Positions 15,912-24,551 of a DNA stretch of 64,000 bases are shown here, piece after piece. Each line of letters opens with the position of its first letter. The stretch's first letter is position 1. The DNA is from Companilactobacillus allii (GTDB lineage Bacteria > Bacillota > Bacilli > Lactobacillales > Lactobacillaceae), in assembly GCF_001971585.1 (NCBI RefSeq), contig NZ_CP019323.1, positions 1,602,053-1,666,052 on the forward strand, written 5' to 3'. Below the pieces are notes generated by a model. The model saw only the letters and a list, made by a program, of their open reading frames with translations. It was not told where the DNA came from and did no database searches. Position numbers and translations under genes: made by a program.

Positions 15912-16502
15912 GGTTTTACGGTAATCTTTTAATTTCTTGTTCTTGATAACGGTATCGGCATAATCAATTTTAACTTTAAATTTAAATTTTTTATATGGTG
16001 TTTTTATTATCACACGTTCTTTTCTCGTCTTATGAGTATCACTTTTTTTATCCTTATAAAAAAAATAAAGTAGTGAAAGATTTACAACATCATAGCAATC
16101 TAATCTAATTGGAAACTTATGTTTAGCACTAGGTATTAAAAGAAGCAATGGTTGACCCTTAAATTCTTTAGAAGGATTTTTAAATATTAATTCATCATTC
16201 AATTTAAATCCCTTTTTTAATTCAATGCTTTCAATAGTTATAGGGAGGTTTCTTTCATTCTTAATTACCAATGAAATAGCAACTAAATCTGTAGACTTTG
16301 CAATGCTTTCGGAAGAAGTAATTGGGTTAGACTCAACAATTAATTTTGAACTGTTAGCCCAATATGAATCAAAAACTTTATCTTTTTCACAACCTAGTTT
16401 CGGTTTTTTTAATAGATATCCAATTGCCTGAAGCGACAATCCCAAAGTACCTGTAATAGCACCAATCATAGCAACAAAATTTGTTGGAGCATCAAAACGC
16501 AT
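15867..16502 (-). CDS. Prophage accessory membrane-anchored protein
   Basis: 211 residues from ATG 16502. One membrane helix near the N-terminus (FVAMIGAITGTLGLSLQAIG) is followed by a soluble domain with mixed beta pattern (DLVAISLVIKNERNLPITIE) and a basic C-terminal part. It is a leftward gene inside a rightward operon, with its own extended -10 (TGATATAAT) and a TTATGGGGGAAT leader like that of the gene at 11678-12754. Such self-promoted antisense genes are often expressed in lysogens. No family is recognised; phage exclusion is possible but unproven. Confidence 0.7.
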   Translation of the reverse strand: MRFDAPTNFVAMIGAITGTLGLSLQAIGYLLKKPKLGCEKDKVFDSYWANSSKLIVESNPITSSESIAKSTDLVAISLVIKNERNLPITIESIELKKGFKLNDELIFKNPSKEFKGQPLLLLIPSAKHKFPIRLDCYDVVNLSLLYFFYKDKKSDTHKTRKERVIIKTPYKKFKFKVKIDYADTVIKNKKLKDYRKTLIAAEESNIDPAKY

Positions 16503-16550
16503 TATAAATTCCCCCATAAATAAATTAATTATATCAGAGGAGGTAACCAT

Positions 16551-16664
16551 ATGAACGAAGATTATCCAAAACTAACAAGCAAGAAGTACGATCCAATTCG
16601 TGACACTGAACCATACGATGTCATGATTGATGACAAACTGACGGGAGATGAACCACGTGAATGA
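16551..16664 (+). CDS. Hypothetical acidic early protein (37 aa)
   Basis: ATG 16551 after AGGAGGTAACC opens a 37-codon frame (MNEDYPKLTSKKYDPIRDTE, ending DEPRE), acidic and Pro/Asp-rich. It overlaps the next start by 8 bases, indicating translational coupling. Function unknown. Confidence 0.55.
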   Translation: MNEDYPKLTSKKYDPIRDTEPYDVMIDDKLTGDEPRE

Positions 16665-16905
16665 AGACATTGTTCGAATTGACCAGGCTTTAAAACGATT
16701 GTCCACGATTAGCGAGACTATCGGATATGCCGATTGCAATAAGGAAATCATTAGAAACAACATGGTCTTAGCTACAAATGATGATGATGCAGAAGCATAT
16801 TCTAACGGTCTGGAGCGAATGGAAGAAAGTATTGAAGACTATGAACATGAGCGAGAAAACGCTGTACAAGATGTCAAGGATGCATTCGACCACTATTACT
16901 CATAA
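16657..16905 (+). CDS. Hypothetical early phage protein (82 aa)
   Basis: A charged, largely helical protein (RIDQALKRLSTISETIG, ENAVQDVKDAFDHYY), perhaps coiled-coil. GTG 16657 has GGGAG ten bases upstream; ATG 16648 is also in frame but only one base from that site. It is coupled to the gene before it and followed after 12 bases by the next. No recognised function. Confidence 0.65.
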   Translation: MNEDIVRIDQALKRLSTISETIGYADCNKEIIRNNMVLATNDDDAEAYSNGLERMEESIEDYEHERENAVQDVKDAFDHYYS

Positions 16906-16917
16906 GGAGGTGAGAGC

Positions 16918-17133
16918 ATGAACGACTTAGAAAAGCTAGTTGATCTATCTATTCAATTCGGACAGATGAGGGTTCTAGTTAATCGTGAACCGACTCACTG
17001 GTACGTACATGAATTTCTTAGATTAGCTGGCGAAATGAACGAACAAAAAAAGTCGCTCTCAACGGCAATTGAGAACGACAAACTAACTATATTAATCAAC
17101 AAATCAATTATATCACAGAGGGAGAATGAATAA
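16918..17133 (+). CDS. Hypothetical early phage protein (71 aa)
   Basis: ATG 16918 follows AAGGAGGTGAG. The first 45 residues look ordinary (LVDLSIQFGQMRVLVNREPT, then HEFLRLAGEMNEQKK). The last 25 run over a hairpin, GTCG(C)TCTCAA/TTGAGA(A)CGAC at about 17048-17077, and an AATCAATTATATCAC box, elements seen elsewhere in this phage outside genes, so the C-terminus may be a read-through extension. Function unknown. Confidence 0.6.
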   Translation: MNDLEKLVDLSIQFGQMRVLVNREPTHWYVHEFLRLAGEMNEQKKSLSTAIENDKLTILINKSIISQRENE

Positions 17134-17613
17134 ATGGCAACATTATATGAATTAACGGGTAGTTATCATAAGTTACTTGAATTATCAGAAGATACAGACC
17201 CAACGCTTTTCAGTGACACGATGGATTCTATTACAGATGCTATCGAGGATAAGGCCGTTGGTTACGCAAAGGTTGATAAAGAGTTAGATAAGGACGAACA
17301 AGCATTAAAAGATGAAGCTAGTAGGTTATCAGCACGTGCTAAATCTATTGCTACCAATCGTAAGATTTTAAAGCAAAACTTACAAGAGGCTATGGAAACT
17401 ACAGGAAAAACTAAGATCAAAACAAATGAATTTACTATTTATATTCAAAATAATGCTCCATCTGTGAGAATTCCTGATGAAAGTTTGATTCCAGCTTACC
17501 TAACTAAAACTGTGGTAGCACCAGACAAAACTAGAATCAAACAACTATTAAAGGAAGGAAAAGATGTGCCTGGTGCTGAATTAAGTGTCAGTTCATCTTT
17601 ACGGATTAGATAA
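17134..17613 (+). CDS. Siphovirus Gp157 family protein
   Basis: 159 residues with the Gp157 layout: an N-terminal helical region (YELTGSYHKLLELSEDTD), a long basic coiled-coil (ALKDEASRLSARAKSIATNR), and a beta-rich end (TNEFTIYIQNN, AELSVSSSLRIR). Gp157 opens the recombination/replication cluster in many streptococcal and lactobacilli phages and has been linked to phage resistance in Streptococcus; its biochemical role is not settled. It starts directly after the previous stop. Confidence 0.88.
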   Translation: MATLYELTGSYHKLLELSEDTDPTLFSDTMDSITDAIEDKAVGYAKVDKELDKDEQALKDEASRLSARAKSIATNRKILKQNLQEAMETTGKTKIKTNEFTIYIQNNAPSVRIPDESLIPAYLTKTVVAPDKTRIKQLLKEGKDVPGAELSVSSSLRIR

Positions 17614-18121
17614 ATTGAAGGAAGTTTGGAAACCGGTTTATGGATTCGAAAGGCTATATGAAGTTTCAAATAAAGGCAATGTAAAAAGTTTGTATAGGTA
17701 TAAAAAACGTCTTGTTCCTTTCAAACAGAAAAATGGATATCTCTCTATAACTCTTTATAAAGACGGTAAAGAATACTTTAAATTGGTTCACAGACTAGTT
17801 GCACTATCTTTTATTCCTAATCCTAGTAACAAAAAACAGGTAAACCACATTGATGAAAATAAAACCAACAATTGTGTCGACAATCTAGAGTGGATGACTC
17901 CCAAAGAAAATATGAATTATGGAACAGCAAGAGAAAGAACTAATAAGTCACAAGGACAATCGGTTATTCAAATGGATCAATTTGGAAATATAATCGGACA
18001 CTTCGACACTGAAAATGAAGCGGCCATTTTGTCCGGTGCAAATAGATATAAAATTTCCGCTGTAATCAATGGTCATAGAAATTTAGCCGGTGGATATAAA
18101 TGGATGAAGGCAGGTGAGTAG
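17585..18121 (+). CDS. NUMOD4/HNH homing endonuclease
   Basis: 178 residues with the three parts of free-standing HNH homing endonucleases: NUMOD4 (EVWKPVYGFERLYEVSNKG), an HNH core (HRLVALSFIPNP, QVNHIDENKTNNCVDNLEWM), and a NUMOD1-like DNA-binding tail (VIQMDQFGNIIGHFDTENEA, GHRNLAGGYKWMK). It lies between Gp157 and the helicase and overlaps both, as an inserted selfish gene would. The start is uncertain: GTG 17585 is used, TTG 17615 is equally possible and matches usual NUMOD4 starts; neither has a strong ribosome site. Confidence 0.88.
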   Translation: MSVHLYGLDKLKEVWKPVYGFERLYEVSNKGNVKSLYRYKKRLVPFKQKNGYLSITLYKDGKEYFKLVHRLVALSFIPNPSNKKQVNHIDENKTNNCVDNLEWMTPKENMNYGTARERTNKSQGQSVIQMDQFGNIIGHFDTENEAAILSGANRYKISAVINGHRNLAGGYKWMKAGE

Positions 18122-19497
18122 CAGATTGTTTCAATTAAGAGACTACCAACTTGAAGAATTAAATAAGATTTATGATTCTTTCAATCATGGACATCGTTCA
18201 ATAATTGTACAATCCCCTCCCTAGAACTGGGAAAACAGTTTTAATGGCTGAAATCGCCCGCCGAGCGACTGACAAGGGCAACCGTATTTTATTTGTTGTC
18301 CATCGTAAAGAAATCGTGGATCAAGTTGTTTCGACATTTAAAGCACAAGGCGTTGATATGTCACTCGCAAAAATAGGAATGGTTCAAACAATTACTAGAC
18401 ACGTAGACAAGTTAAAACCACCCTCAATTATATTTGTCGATGAAGCACACCATGCGCTCGCTAAGAGCTATAGACGAATACTTGATAAATTCCCACAAGC
18501 CTTAAAACTATTGTTCACAGCTACGCCATATCGATTGAATGGGCAAGGATTTGAAGACGTTGCAGATGATTTAATAATTGGCAATCCTATCAAACAATTG
18601 ATTAAAGAAGGATTCCTGGCGCCAGTTGATTACTATGCACCTAAACAGTTAAATTCATCGCAATTAAAGGTCAAACGTAATGGAGAGTTTGATGAAAAAT
18701 CAATTGAAGATGCGTTCAAACCGAAAGTTTATGGCAATGCCGTTAAAACTTTCAAGAAGTTAGGTGGTAATAAACAGGCTATTGCATACACCTACAATGT
18801 GGCAAGTGCTGAACGATTAGCAAACGAATTGAATGGTAATGGAGTAGTAGCAAAAGCCGTTAGTGGTAAGACACCTAAAGATGAACGGGATTCAATTATT
18901 AATGATTACCGAAATGGAAAAATTCAAGTAGTAACCAATGCTGAACTTTTCACAGAAGGTTTAGATCTACCGAATGTGGATGTGGTAATTATGCTACGTC
19001 CTACGCAGTCACTATCACTCTATTTACAATTTGCAATGCGCTGTATGAACCCACGCAAAGGTAAGACAGCAATCATTATTGATCATGTTGGAAATGTTAA
19101 TCGTTTTGGACTACCGACAGAGCCGCATAATTGGACGCTAGAAGGTTCTAAAAAAGGCTCTAAAAAAGGCTCTAGTGAAGCCGTCAAGCCCGTTACAGTT
19201 TGCCCCAAGTGTTTCTCGACATTCTATCGAAAAGGCGATACATGCCCATTCTGTGGAGCAAACTTGGTAGAAGAAAAAGAATTAGAAGTAGTTGAGGACG
19301 CCAAACTTGAAAAGGTCAAAGAAGAGCGTGTTCGCAAAGCCAAGCTGATCATGGAAGATAACATAATTAGTAACGTTGCTGACAAACGAATTAACGATTT
19401 AAAAAACATTGAAGAAGTAAAAGCGTACGCAAAGCTTAACAATTATAAGCCAGGTTGGATTTACTTTTACGGAAAGAAAAGAGGATTCATTAAATGA
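18114..19497 (+). pseudogene. Phage DEAD/DEAH helicase, frameshifted
   Basis: A superfamily 2 helicase split by a one-base shift. The first frame (GTG 18114 or TTG 18126) reads FQLRDYQLEELNKIYDSFNH to QSPP, then hits TAG at 18222. The next frame continues with RTGKTVLMAEIARRATDKG, so the Walker A motif is cut at the CCCC-T-CCC run (18214-18221), which holds one base too many. Downstream are VDEAHHALAKSYRR (DEAH), FTATPYR, the helicase C-domain, and a four-Cys zinc ribbon (CPKCFSTF, CPFCGANL). It could be a real mutation, a homopolymer sequencing error, or a +1 frameshift at CCC-TAG. Confidence 0.85.
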
Positions 19498-19739
19498 TGC
19501 GTAGTACAGAAGTTTTAGTTGAAGACATTAAAAAGCTTGGCTATGAGACAGGTTTCGGTTCAAGCAATCCAGATAGACCGAATCAACAATTATGGGTATA
19601 CAAGCCAAGTAATTCACATCCAATAGCTAAAGTTTCATTGATACTCAATTGTCGAGTCAACACAATGTTTAACGGTGTTGGTAAGAATGAAACAAAGTTA
19701 CTTAAATTATTAGTTAAATATTCAATCAGGGGGAAATAA
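19494..19739 (+). CDS. Hypothetical replication-block protein (81 aa)
   Basis: The ATG overlaps the helicase stop (ATGATG/TGA), so it is translationally coupled. The 81-residue protein has a helix (STEVLVEDIKKLGYETGFG) then strands (QQLWVYKP, IAKVSLILNCRVNT) and a basic end. Its stop overlaps the next start by one base. It is often seen between helicase and Sak4-like genes in related phages, but I know no function. Confidence 0.7.
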   Translation: MMRSTEVLVEDIKKLGYETGFGSSNPDRPNQQLWVYKPSNSHPIAKVSLILNCRVNTMFNGVGKNETKLLKLLVKYSIRGK

Positions 19740-20506
19740 TGTCAATACTACCAGTTAACGAACCACATACGCCGATTGACACACCACGCAATTTCTTCAT
19801 ATATGGTGCCACCATGTCAGGCAAGAGTTACTTAGCAGAACACTTTCCAAGTCCATTATTCCTGAATACTGATGGTAATTCATTAGCACAATCAGCGCCA
19901 GCCATCCAAATCAGGAACATCAAGAATGCTAATGGACGTGGATTAAAACAAAGTATTATCACGCAACTAGATGAGATAATTCGAGCATTACAGAATGAAC
20001 ATCATACATATGAAACAGTAGTAGTAGATGTTATAGATGATGTCTGTGTGATGCTAGAACAAGCCATCTGTGCTGATGAAGGAGTTCAAACATTGGCAGA
20101 TATTGGATATGGTAAAGGATTTTCAATGTTCAATACTGTATTGCAAGAAATGGTAATGGATCTAAAAGCATTGCCTTTGAATGTAGTTTATATCAGTCGA
20201 GCAATTACTGAAGGCGAAGGAATTCAAGCACATGAAATTCCTAGTCTTAGAACTAAGTATTATAACATTGTAAATGGTAATGCCGACTTAGTTATTTACA
20301 CACAACGAATTGGTAAGAGATATATCCGCAAAGTCACAGATAGACGTAAAGAGTATATCCGTGAACAGATTGATGACCCTAAAATCTTAAGGATTTTGGA
20401 TAATGTACCAGGTGTTTATGATAAGCCGGTTCAAACATCAATTTCAGAACAGAACAAAATTATTAAACAACAAGAAGAACAACAACAAATTGAGGGAGAT
20501 AAATAA
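19739..20506 (+). CDS. AAA/RecA-fold ATPase (Sak4-like recombinase)
   Basis: 255 residues with Walker A FIYGATMSGKSYLAEHF (about residues 21-37), LFLNTDGN, and a Walker B-like strand ETVVVDVIDDV. This RecA-core-only pattern next to Gp157, helicase and DUF669 fits the Sak4-type recombinases, which anneal single strands together with a phage SSB-like protein. The C-terminus is a Gln/Glu-rich tail. DUF669 follows after 2 bases and is the likely partner. Confidence 0.85.
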   Translation: MSILPVNEPHTPIDTPRNFFIYGATMSGKSYLAEHFPSPLFLNTDGNSLAQSAPAIQIRNIKNANGRGLKQSIITQLDEIIRALQNEHHTYETVVVDVIDDVCVMLEQAICADEGVQTLADIGYGKGFSMFNTVLQEMVMDLKALPLNVVYISRAITEGEGIQAHEIPSLRTKYYNIVNGNADLVIYTQRIGKRYIRKVTDRRKEYIREQIDDPKILRILDNVPGVYDKPVQTSISEQNKIIKQQEEQQQIEGDK

Positions 20507-20508
20507 TT

Positions 20509-21072
20509 ATGAGTTTATTAGATGCTAAAAACAACGCTTTAAGAGGATTCGATGCTAAAAATGATGATCCAAACGCAATGGAACAATTGCCAAGTGGTGA
20601 TTACAAGGTAATTTTTAAAGGACTTGAACATAAAGCGTCAGCTAAAGGTTGGGAACACTTGATGATCACTATTCAAGTTTTAGAAGGTGACCACTCTGGA
20701 GAAATGGACTTCAATAGATTCTCACTAGAAGCACCAACACCAGATAACATCGTGTCAGCAAGTATCAAATTGATTGCTAAATTATCCGTAGCATTAGGAT
20801 TCACATTAAAAGATGAAGACTGGGAAAACTATGACACCCTAGCTTCCGCATTTGAAAGCTTTAAAGGCAATGCAGTCGAAATGAATCTAAGTGTTAGACC
20901 TAACAAGAAAAATCCTGATTTTCCTTACAAGACTTACAATTTCAGCGGTATTCCTGATGATCCATTCAATGCTAAGAATGCACCAGAAGTTAAAGATAGC
21001 GATTTACCATTCGGAAATACACCGACAGATAGAATTAACCAAACGCCAGACAATTCAGATAGACCATTCTAG
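20509..21072 (+). CDS. DUF669 family protein (probable phage SSB-like)
   Basis: 187 residues with typical DUF669 features: LPSGDYKVIFKGLEHKASAK, LMITIQVLEGDHSGE, then FPYKTYNFSGIPDDPF and an acidic, disordered tail ending DRPF, like SSB-type C-termini. DUF669 proteins in such clusters are thought to bind single-stranded DNA together with Sak4 recombinases. It lies two bases after the ATPase in one operon. Role by context. Confidence 0.85.
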   Translation: MSLLDAKNNALRGFDAKNDDPNAMEQLPSGDYKVIFKGLEHKASAKGWEHLMITIQVLEGDHSGEMDFNRFSLEAPTPDNIVSASIKLIAKLSVALGFTLKDEDWENYDTLASAFESFKGNAVEMNLSVRPNKKNPDFPYKTYNFSGIPDDPFNAKNAPEVKDSDLPFGNTPTDRINQTPDNSDRPF

Positions 21073-21138
21073 AACATTAATCAGTGCAGTATCACTTAAA
21101 AGTATGCCAAATGGGTGGGATGCCCAATAGGAGGGAAC

Positions 21139-21936
21139 ATGAAAAATTTAGTTAATTATGCTGTTGCCTATGCAGAAAAAGGTTTGAGTGTTCTCCCAAT
21201 GTTTGATAAGAGACCACTAGTTAAATTTGCAGACAAGCCAGCATTTACTCCTGAAGAAATTAAAAAATTATGGAATAAATTCCCGTATGCGCAAATAGCA
21301 ATCAGGACCACTAACTTCTTTGTAATTGATATCGACAAGGCTAAAGCACACGGACATGACGGTTTCAAATCTATTAAAGAGTTTGAACATAAAGATCTAT
21401 TAGTACCAACATTGGAACAAGAGACTGCATCAGGCGGTAGGCAATTGATATATTTCAAACGTCCTGATGTTGAAGTTAGCCAGCATATTGGATGGTTACC
21501 AGGTGTGGACATCAAAGCACATATTAATAATTATGTTTTGATAGCTCCAAGCGAGAATAAAGGACATCAATACAAGTGGTTGAATCACAACCCTATTGTT
21601 ACTCCTAGTCGTGAATTAATTGAACTGATCAATAAAAAGCCAGTTGAAAAGGATGACTACGATCCTGGTAATTATAAATTCAATGACGATAAAACGGCGA
21701 CATCAGAATTGTTTGAATCAATCGTTAACGGATTAGGCGAAACAGGTGGCAGAAACAACGCCTTAGCGAGTTTTGTAGGCGGGCTACTATTCCGTAACGT
21801 GGACGTTAAAGCTACGTATAAGCTAGCCAAAACAGCTAATAATAACACTCCAAAATCATTACCACCTAATGAATTTGAAAGAACATTTGAATCAATGGTA
21901 AAAAAAGAAATTAGACGGAGAGGAGGTACTAAATGA
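21139..21936 (+). CDS. Bifunctional DNA primase/polymerase (prim-pol)
   Basis: 265 residues. The N-terminal prim-pol domain shows AVAYAEKGLSVLPMFDKRP, FFVIDIDKAKAHGHDG with the catalytic acidic pair, ETASGGRQLIYFKRP, and LPGVDIKAHINNYVLIAPS. The C-terminal helical part (GGRNNALASFVGGLLFRN, FERTFESMVKKEIRR) is the usual primase C-terminal region. It makes primers, and perhaps DNA, for phage replication. ATG 21139 with AGGAGGG is better than the upstream ATG 21115. The end overlaps the next start by 4 bases. Confidence 0.92.
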   Translation: MKNLVNYAVAYAEKGLSVLPMFDKRPLVKFADKPAFTPEEIKKLWNKFPYAQIAIRTTNFFVIDIDKAKAHGHDGFKSIKEFEHKDLLVPTLEQETASGGRQLIYFKRPDVEVSQHIGWLPGVDIKAHINNYVLIAPSENKGHQYKWLNHNPIVTPSRELIELINKKPVEKDDYDPGNYKFNDDKTATSELFESIVNGLGETGGRNNALASFVGGLLFRNVDVKATYKLAKTANNNTPKSLPPNEFERTFESMVKKEIRRRGGTK

Positions 21937-23192
21937 GCTTAGAAAATGAAATCGATACATTAGCAGAAATGCAAAAAAAGGGCGGTAAGAAAGTAGTTAA
22001 CATGCCTATCCCATTTGAACTTAATTCTAATGAGAATCCTAAGGCTAATAGTTTAAGAAACGTTGGATTGATATTAGAACGAGATCCAGTGTTAAAAAAT
22101 ATCTTTGCATTCAATGATTTCACTCACGAAATCGGAGTAGTTAAAGATGTACCCGAATTGAATATCAAGAAAGGCCAAATGATTGATGATTATGACCCAG
22201 CAATATTGAGATACATAGAAGATCATTACCACCTTTTGTTCAACCGAAATCTGTTTCAAATGGCTGTAACCAACGATGCACGCCAGCGGACTTACAACCC
22301 AGTAACTGATTACTTTGATTTCTGCTACACAGAATGGGACGGCAAGAAACGAGTTGCCGATTTCCTACCTAGATTCTTAGGCGTAGAAAAATCAGAGATA
22401 ACAACATTGATAACTAAGTTATTTTTCGTTGGTGCCGTCACAAAAGCATATGAGCCAGAAACAAAATTCGACTTTGTTCTTGATCTAGTGGGAGGACAAG
22501 GAGCCGGTAAGACAACATTCTTAATCAAAATGGCTAAAGACTGGTATACAGACCAATTTGCAGATTTTAAGGATAAAGATGGTTATTCGATCATGTTAAG
22601 AAGCTTGATTGCTAATGATGATGAAATGACTGCCACAAACAATAGTAGTTTTGAAAGTTTAAAGAAGTTCGTTTCGGCTCAAGAATTGGAATTTAGACCA
22701 CCATACGGCAGGAAATCAATCCGCTATCCTAAGAATTTTGTATTAGCCAGGACAACCAATGAAATGACTTATTTAAAGGATCGTACTGGTGAACGTAGAT
22801 TCTTGCCGGTTAAGGTGGACGAATCACGTCAAAAGGAAACACCGTTTTATGATTTGACCGACAAAATTATTGATGAAATGTGGGGAGAATTCGTTAGCTA
22901 CTATCAACACGATTTCAGTTTTGGACTTACTAAGAAACAAGAAAAAATGTTAACGAAACATCGTGAAGATTTCATGTATGTGGATGAAGTAGAAGAAGGA
23001 ATTGATGAATTTCTTCAAGAAACAAGTGAGACATTCTTAAGCAGTAATCAGATTGGTAAATATCTTGGCGAAGACAATTTAGTCAAAAATCGCAGATTAT
23101 CAAAAAAGATTAAATATGTAATGGATAACAAAGATGATTGGGAATATGTAAAAAACCCAAAACGTGGATATAAGGCACTAAATAGGCACTAA
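21933..23192 (+). CDS. VapE/VirE-family replication helicase
   Basis: 419 residues of the virulence-associated E family, a P-loop replicative helicase of phages and mobile islands. Walker A is LVGGQGAGKTTFL (about residue 186); other blocks are DFCYTEWDGKKRVADFLPRF, FKDKDGYSIMLRSL, RPPYGRKSIRYPKNFVLART and TGERRFLPVKVD. It acts with the prim-pol encoded just before it. The last codons run into the first iterons of the putative origin, a usual overlap of replication gene and origin. Confidence 0.9.
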   Translation: MSLENEIDTLAEMQKKGGKKVVNMPIPFELNSNENPKANSLRNVGLILERDPVLKNIFAFNDFTHEIGVVKDVPELNIKKGQMIDDYDPAILRYIEDHYHLLFNRNLFQMAVTNDARQRTYNPVTDYFDFCYTEWDGKKRVADFLPRFLGVEKSEITTLITKLFFVGAVTKAYEPETKFDFVLDLVGGQGAGKTTFLIKMAKDWYTDQFADFKDKDGYSIMLRSLIANDDEMTATNNSSFESLKKFVSAQELEFRPPYGRKSIRYPKNFVLARTTNEMTYLKDRTGERRFLPVKVDESRQKETPFYDLTDKIIDEMWGEFVSYYQHDFSFGLTKKQEKMLTKHREDFMYVDEVEEGIDEFLQETSETFLSSNQIGKYLGEDNLVKNRRLSKKIKYVMDNKDDWEYVKNPKRGYKALNRH

Positions 23193-23461
23193 TAGGCACT
23201 AAAAAACGGCTTAGTGCCTAAGCTGTAAACTTAGAGCGACAAAGGATATATAGATATATAGGCACTACAGGCACTAATTATATATATAGGTTTATATATT
23301 ACTTATCTATAAATGTACAAGGGTATAGAGTTTTTAGTGCCTAGTGCCTAAATCGGGGTAAAATCCTTGGGAGAGTAAGAAAGCATAGTGCCTAAGTTAG
23401 TGCCTGCTAGTGCCTAGAATTTTAAGGAACGTTGATATAACAGCGTTTATATAAGGCACTA
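23174..23461. other. Candidate phage origin: twelve GGCACTA/TAGTGCC iterons
   Basis: Twelve copies of the 7-mer GGCACTA or its complement lie in 288 bases: forward at 23174, 23185, 23195, 23261, 23270 and 23455; reverse at 23212, 23335, 23342, 23386, 23398 and 23408. The first two lie inside the end of the VapE gene and the third spans its stop. Between the clusters is a very AT-rich stretch (23245-23325, rich in TATA) that could melt. Iterons plus AT-rich DNA after replication genes are the hallmark of a phage origin; function is inferred. No gene is seen from 23193 to 23473. Confidence 0.75.
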
Positions 23462-23473
23462 AAAAGGAGTTAT

Positions 23474-23809
23474 ATGAGAGAACAACAAATACAGAACGAT
23501 ATTCGTGTTGCAGTTAGTCAAGATCATTGCCGAATATTTAGAGCAAACGTTGGAAAAGTAATGATGAAGAACGGGCGGTGGTTTGATACAGGATTTCCAC
23601 CTGGTTATCCAGACCTACATGGATACAAAATCTCTAACGGGAAAATGTTTTATATCGAAGTTAAGACACCAACTGGAAGACCTAGACCAGACCAAATACA
23701 ATTTCATAATCAATTGATGTGTGATGGAATCATTCACGGTATAGCACGTTCGCCAGAAGACGCATTAAAAATAATTGATGAGGAGCTAGTGGGTTATGGA
23801 TTTAAATAA
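23474..23809 (+). CDS. VRR-NUC domain nuclease
   Basis: 111 residues forming a minimal VRR-NUC fold: EQQIQNDIRVAVSQ (N-terminal Glu and Gln), GFPPGYPDLHGY with the metal Asp, and FYIEVKTPTGRPRPDQIQFH with the E-x-K core. Single-domain viral VRR-NUC proteins are structure-specific nucleases thought to process replication or recombination intermediates. ATG 23474 follows AAAAGGAG directly after the iteron block. The next gene overlaps by 14 bases. Confidence 0.92.
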   Translation: MREQQIQNDIRVAVSQDHCRIFRANVGKVMMKNGRWFDTGFPPGYPDLHGYKISNGKMFYIEVKTPTGRPRPDQIQFHNQLMCDGIIHGIARSPEDALKIIDEELVGYGFK

Positions 23810-23987
23810 AAAGAGACTATACGACAATTTAATTGATGATTTTGCCTATGTAAATCGTGAACTAATAAATAAACAATTAGATGGCGAGATTCCTAGCAGT
23901 TTTGAAACATCAAAAGCAGCTGCTATCTTAGTTGCAACATGTAATCACAATTTAGATTTGGGACAGTTATCAAGTTATATTAGATAG
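23796..23987 (+). CDS. Hypothetical phage protein (63 aa)
   Basis: A 63-residue helical protein (NKKRLYDNLIDDFAYVNREL, then FETSKAAAILVATCNHNLD). ATG 23796 overlaps the nuclease gene by 14 bases, with GGAGCTAGTGGG upstream, which suggests coupled translation. No known family. Confidence 0.6.
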   Translation: MDLNKKRLYDNLIDDFAYVNRELINKQLDGEIPSSFETSKAAAILVATCNHNLDLGQLSSYIR

Positions 23988-24049
23988 CAATCAGCACTAA
24001 AACCACAACATATCACAAATATACATCATGACATATAGAGGAGAAAATT

Positions 24050-24481
24050 ATGACTAAAAGACAGTTGGATAGTAAATACAAGGACTTGGTTAACTATGTG
24101 AGAGAGAATCTTGATGGAAAGTTTTTAATCGAAATTATTAATGATTTCGCAAGTGAAAACTCTGATATGACGATAGGCATTTTGGATGATTTGAATTTAG
24201 ATCCTGATGATATTGAATTTGATGAAATAATTCAAATTATTACTGATATCTATAACAACGATTATGAATTGGATGAATCTAAACACGCGTATAGATTGAA
24301 TGACATTGATGCCGTTGATGGCGCCATATACGTAACACTTGTACGAGGATTCTTTTACTTTTCGACATTTTACGCTCCACATAATAATCCAACTCAGAAA
24401 CTAACTGATGAACAGTTTCAAAAATTTTTAAGCCGGTTTCCTAAATTTACAGCTGATATGTTTCAACGTTTGGAGGTATAA
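24050..24481 (+). CDS. DUF1642-like phage protein, paralogue A
   Basis: 143 residues, very acidic N-terminal half, C-terminal part with HAYRLNDIDAVDGAIYVTL, FYFSTFY and LTDEQFQKFLSRFPKF. The strand pattern and final T-x-E/Q-x-[IF] helix resemble DUF1642-type proteins of lactic acid bacteria phages and the two genes that follow. ATG 24050 follows GAGGAG. Function unknown. A 15-codon frame (24485-24532) lies after it and is not called. Confidence 0.6.
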   Translation: MTKRQLDSKYKDLVNYVRENLDGKFLIEIINDFASENSDMTIGILDDLNLDPDDIEFDEIIQIITDIYNNDYELDESKHAYRLNDIDAVDGAIYVTLVRGFFYFSTFYAPHNNPTQKLTDEQFQKFLSRFPKFTADMFQRLEV

Positions 24482-24551
24482 CTAATGGAAATTACACGAG
24501 CGCGAAACGCACTAAAAATGGCTACAGATTGATTAAATTGGAGGATTAATT

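Noticed and set aside
24485-24532. 15-codon frame between DUF1642-like genes
   Set aside because: Too short, no good ribosome site; probably intergenic sequence.
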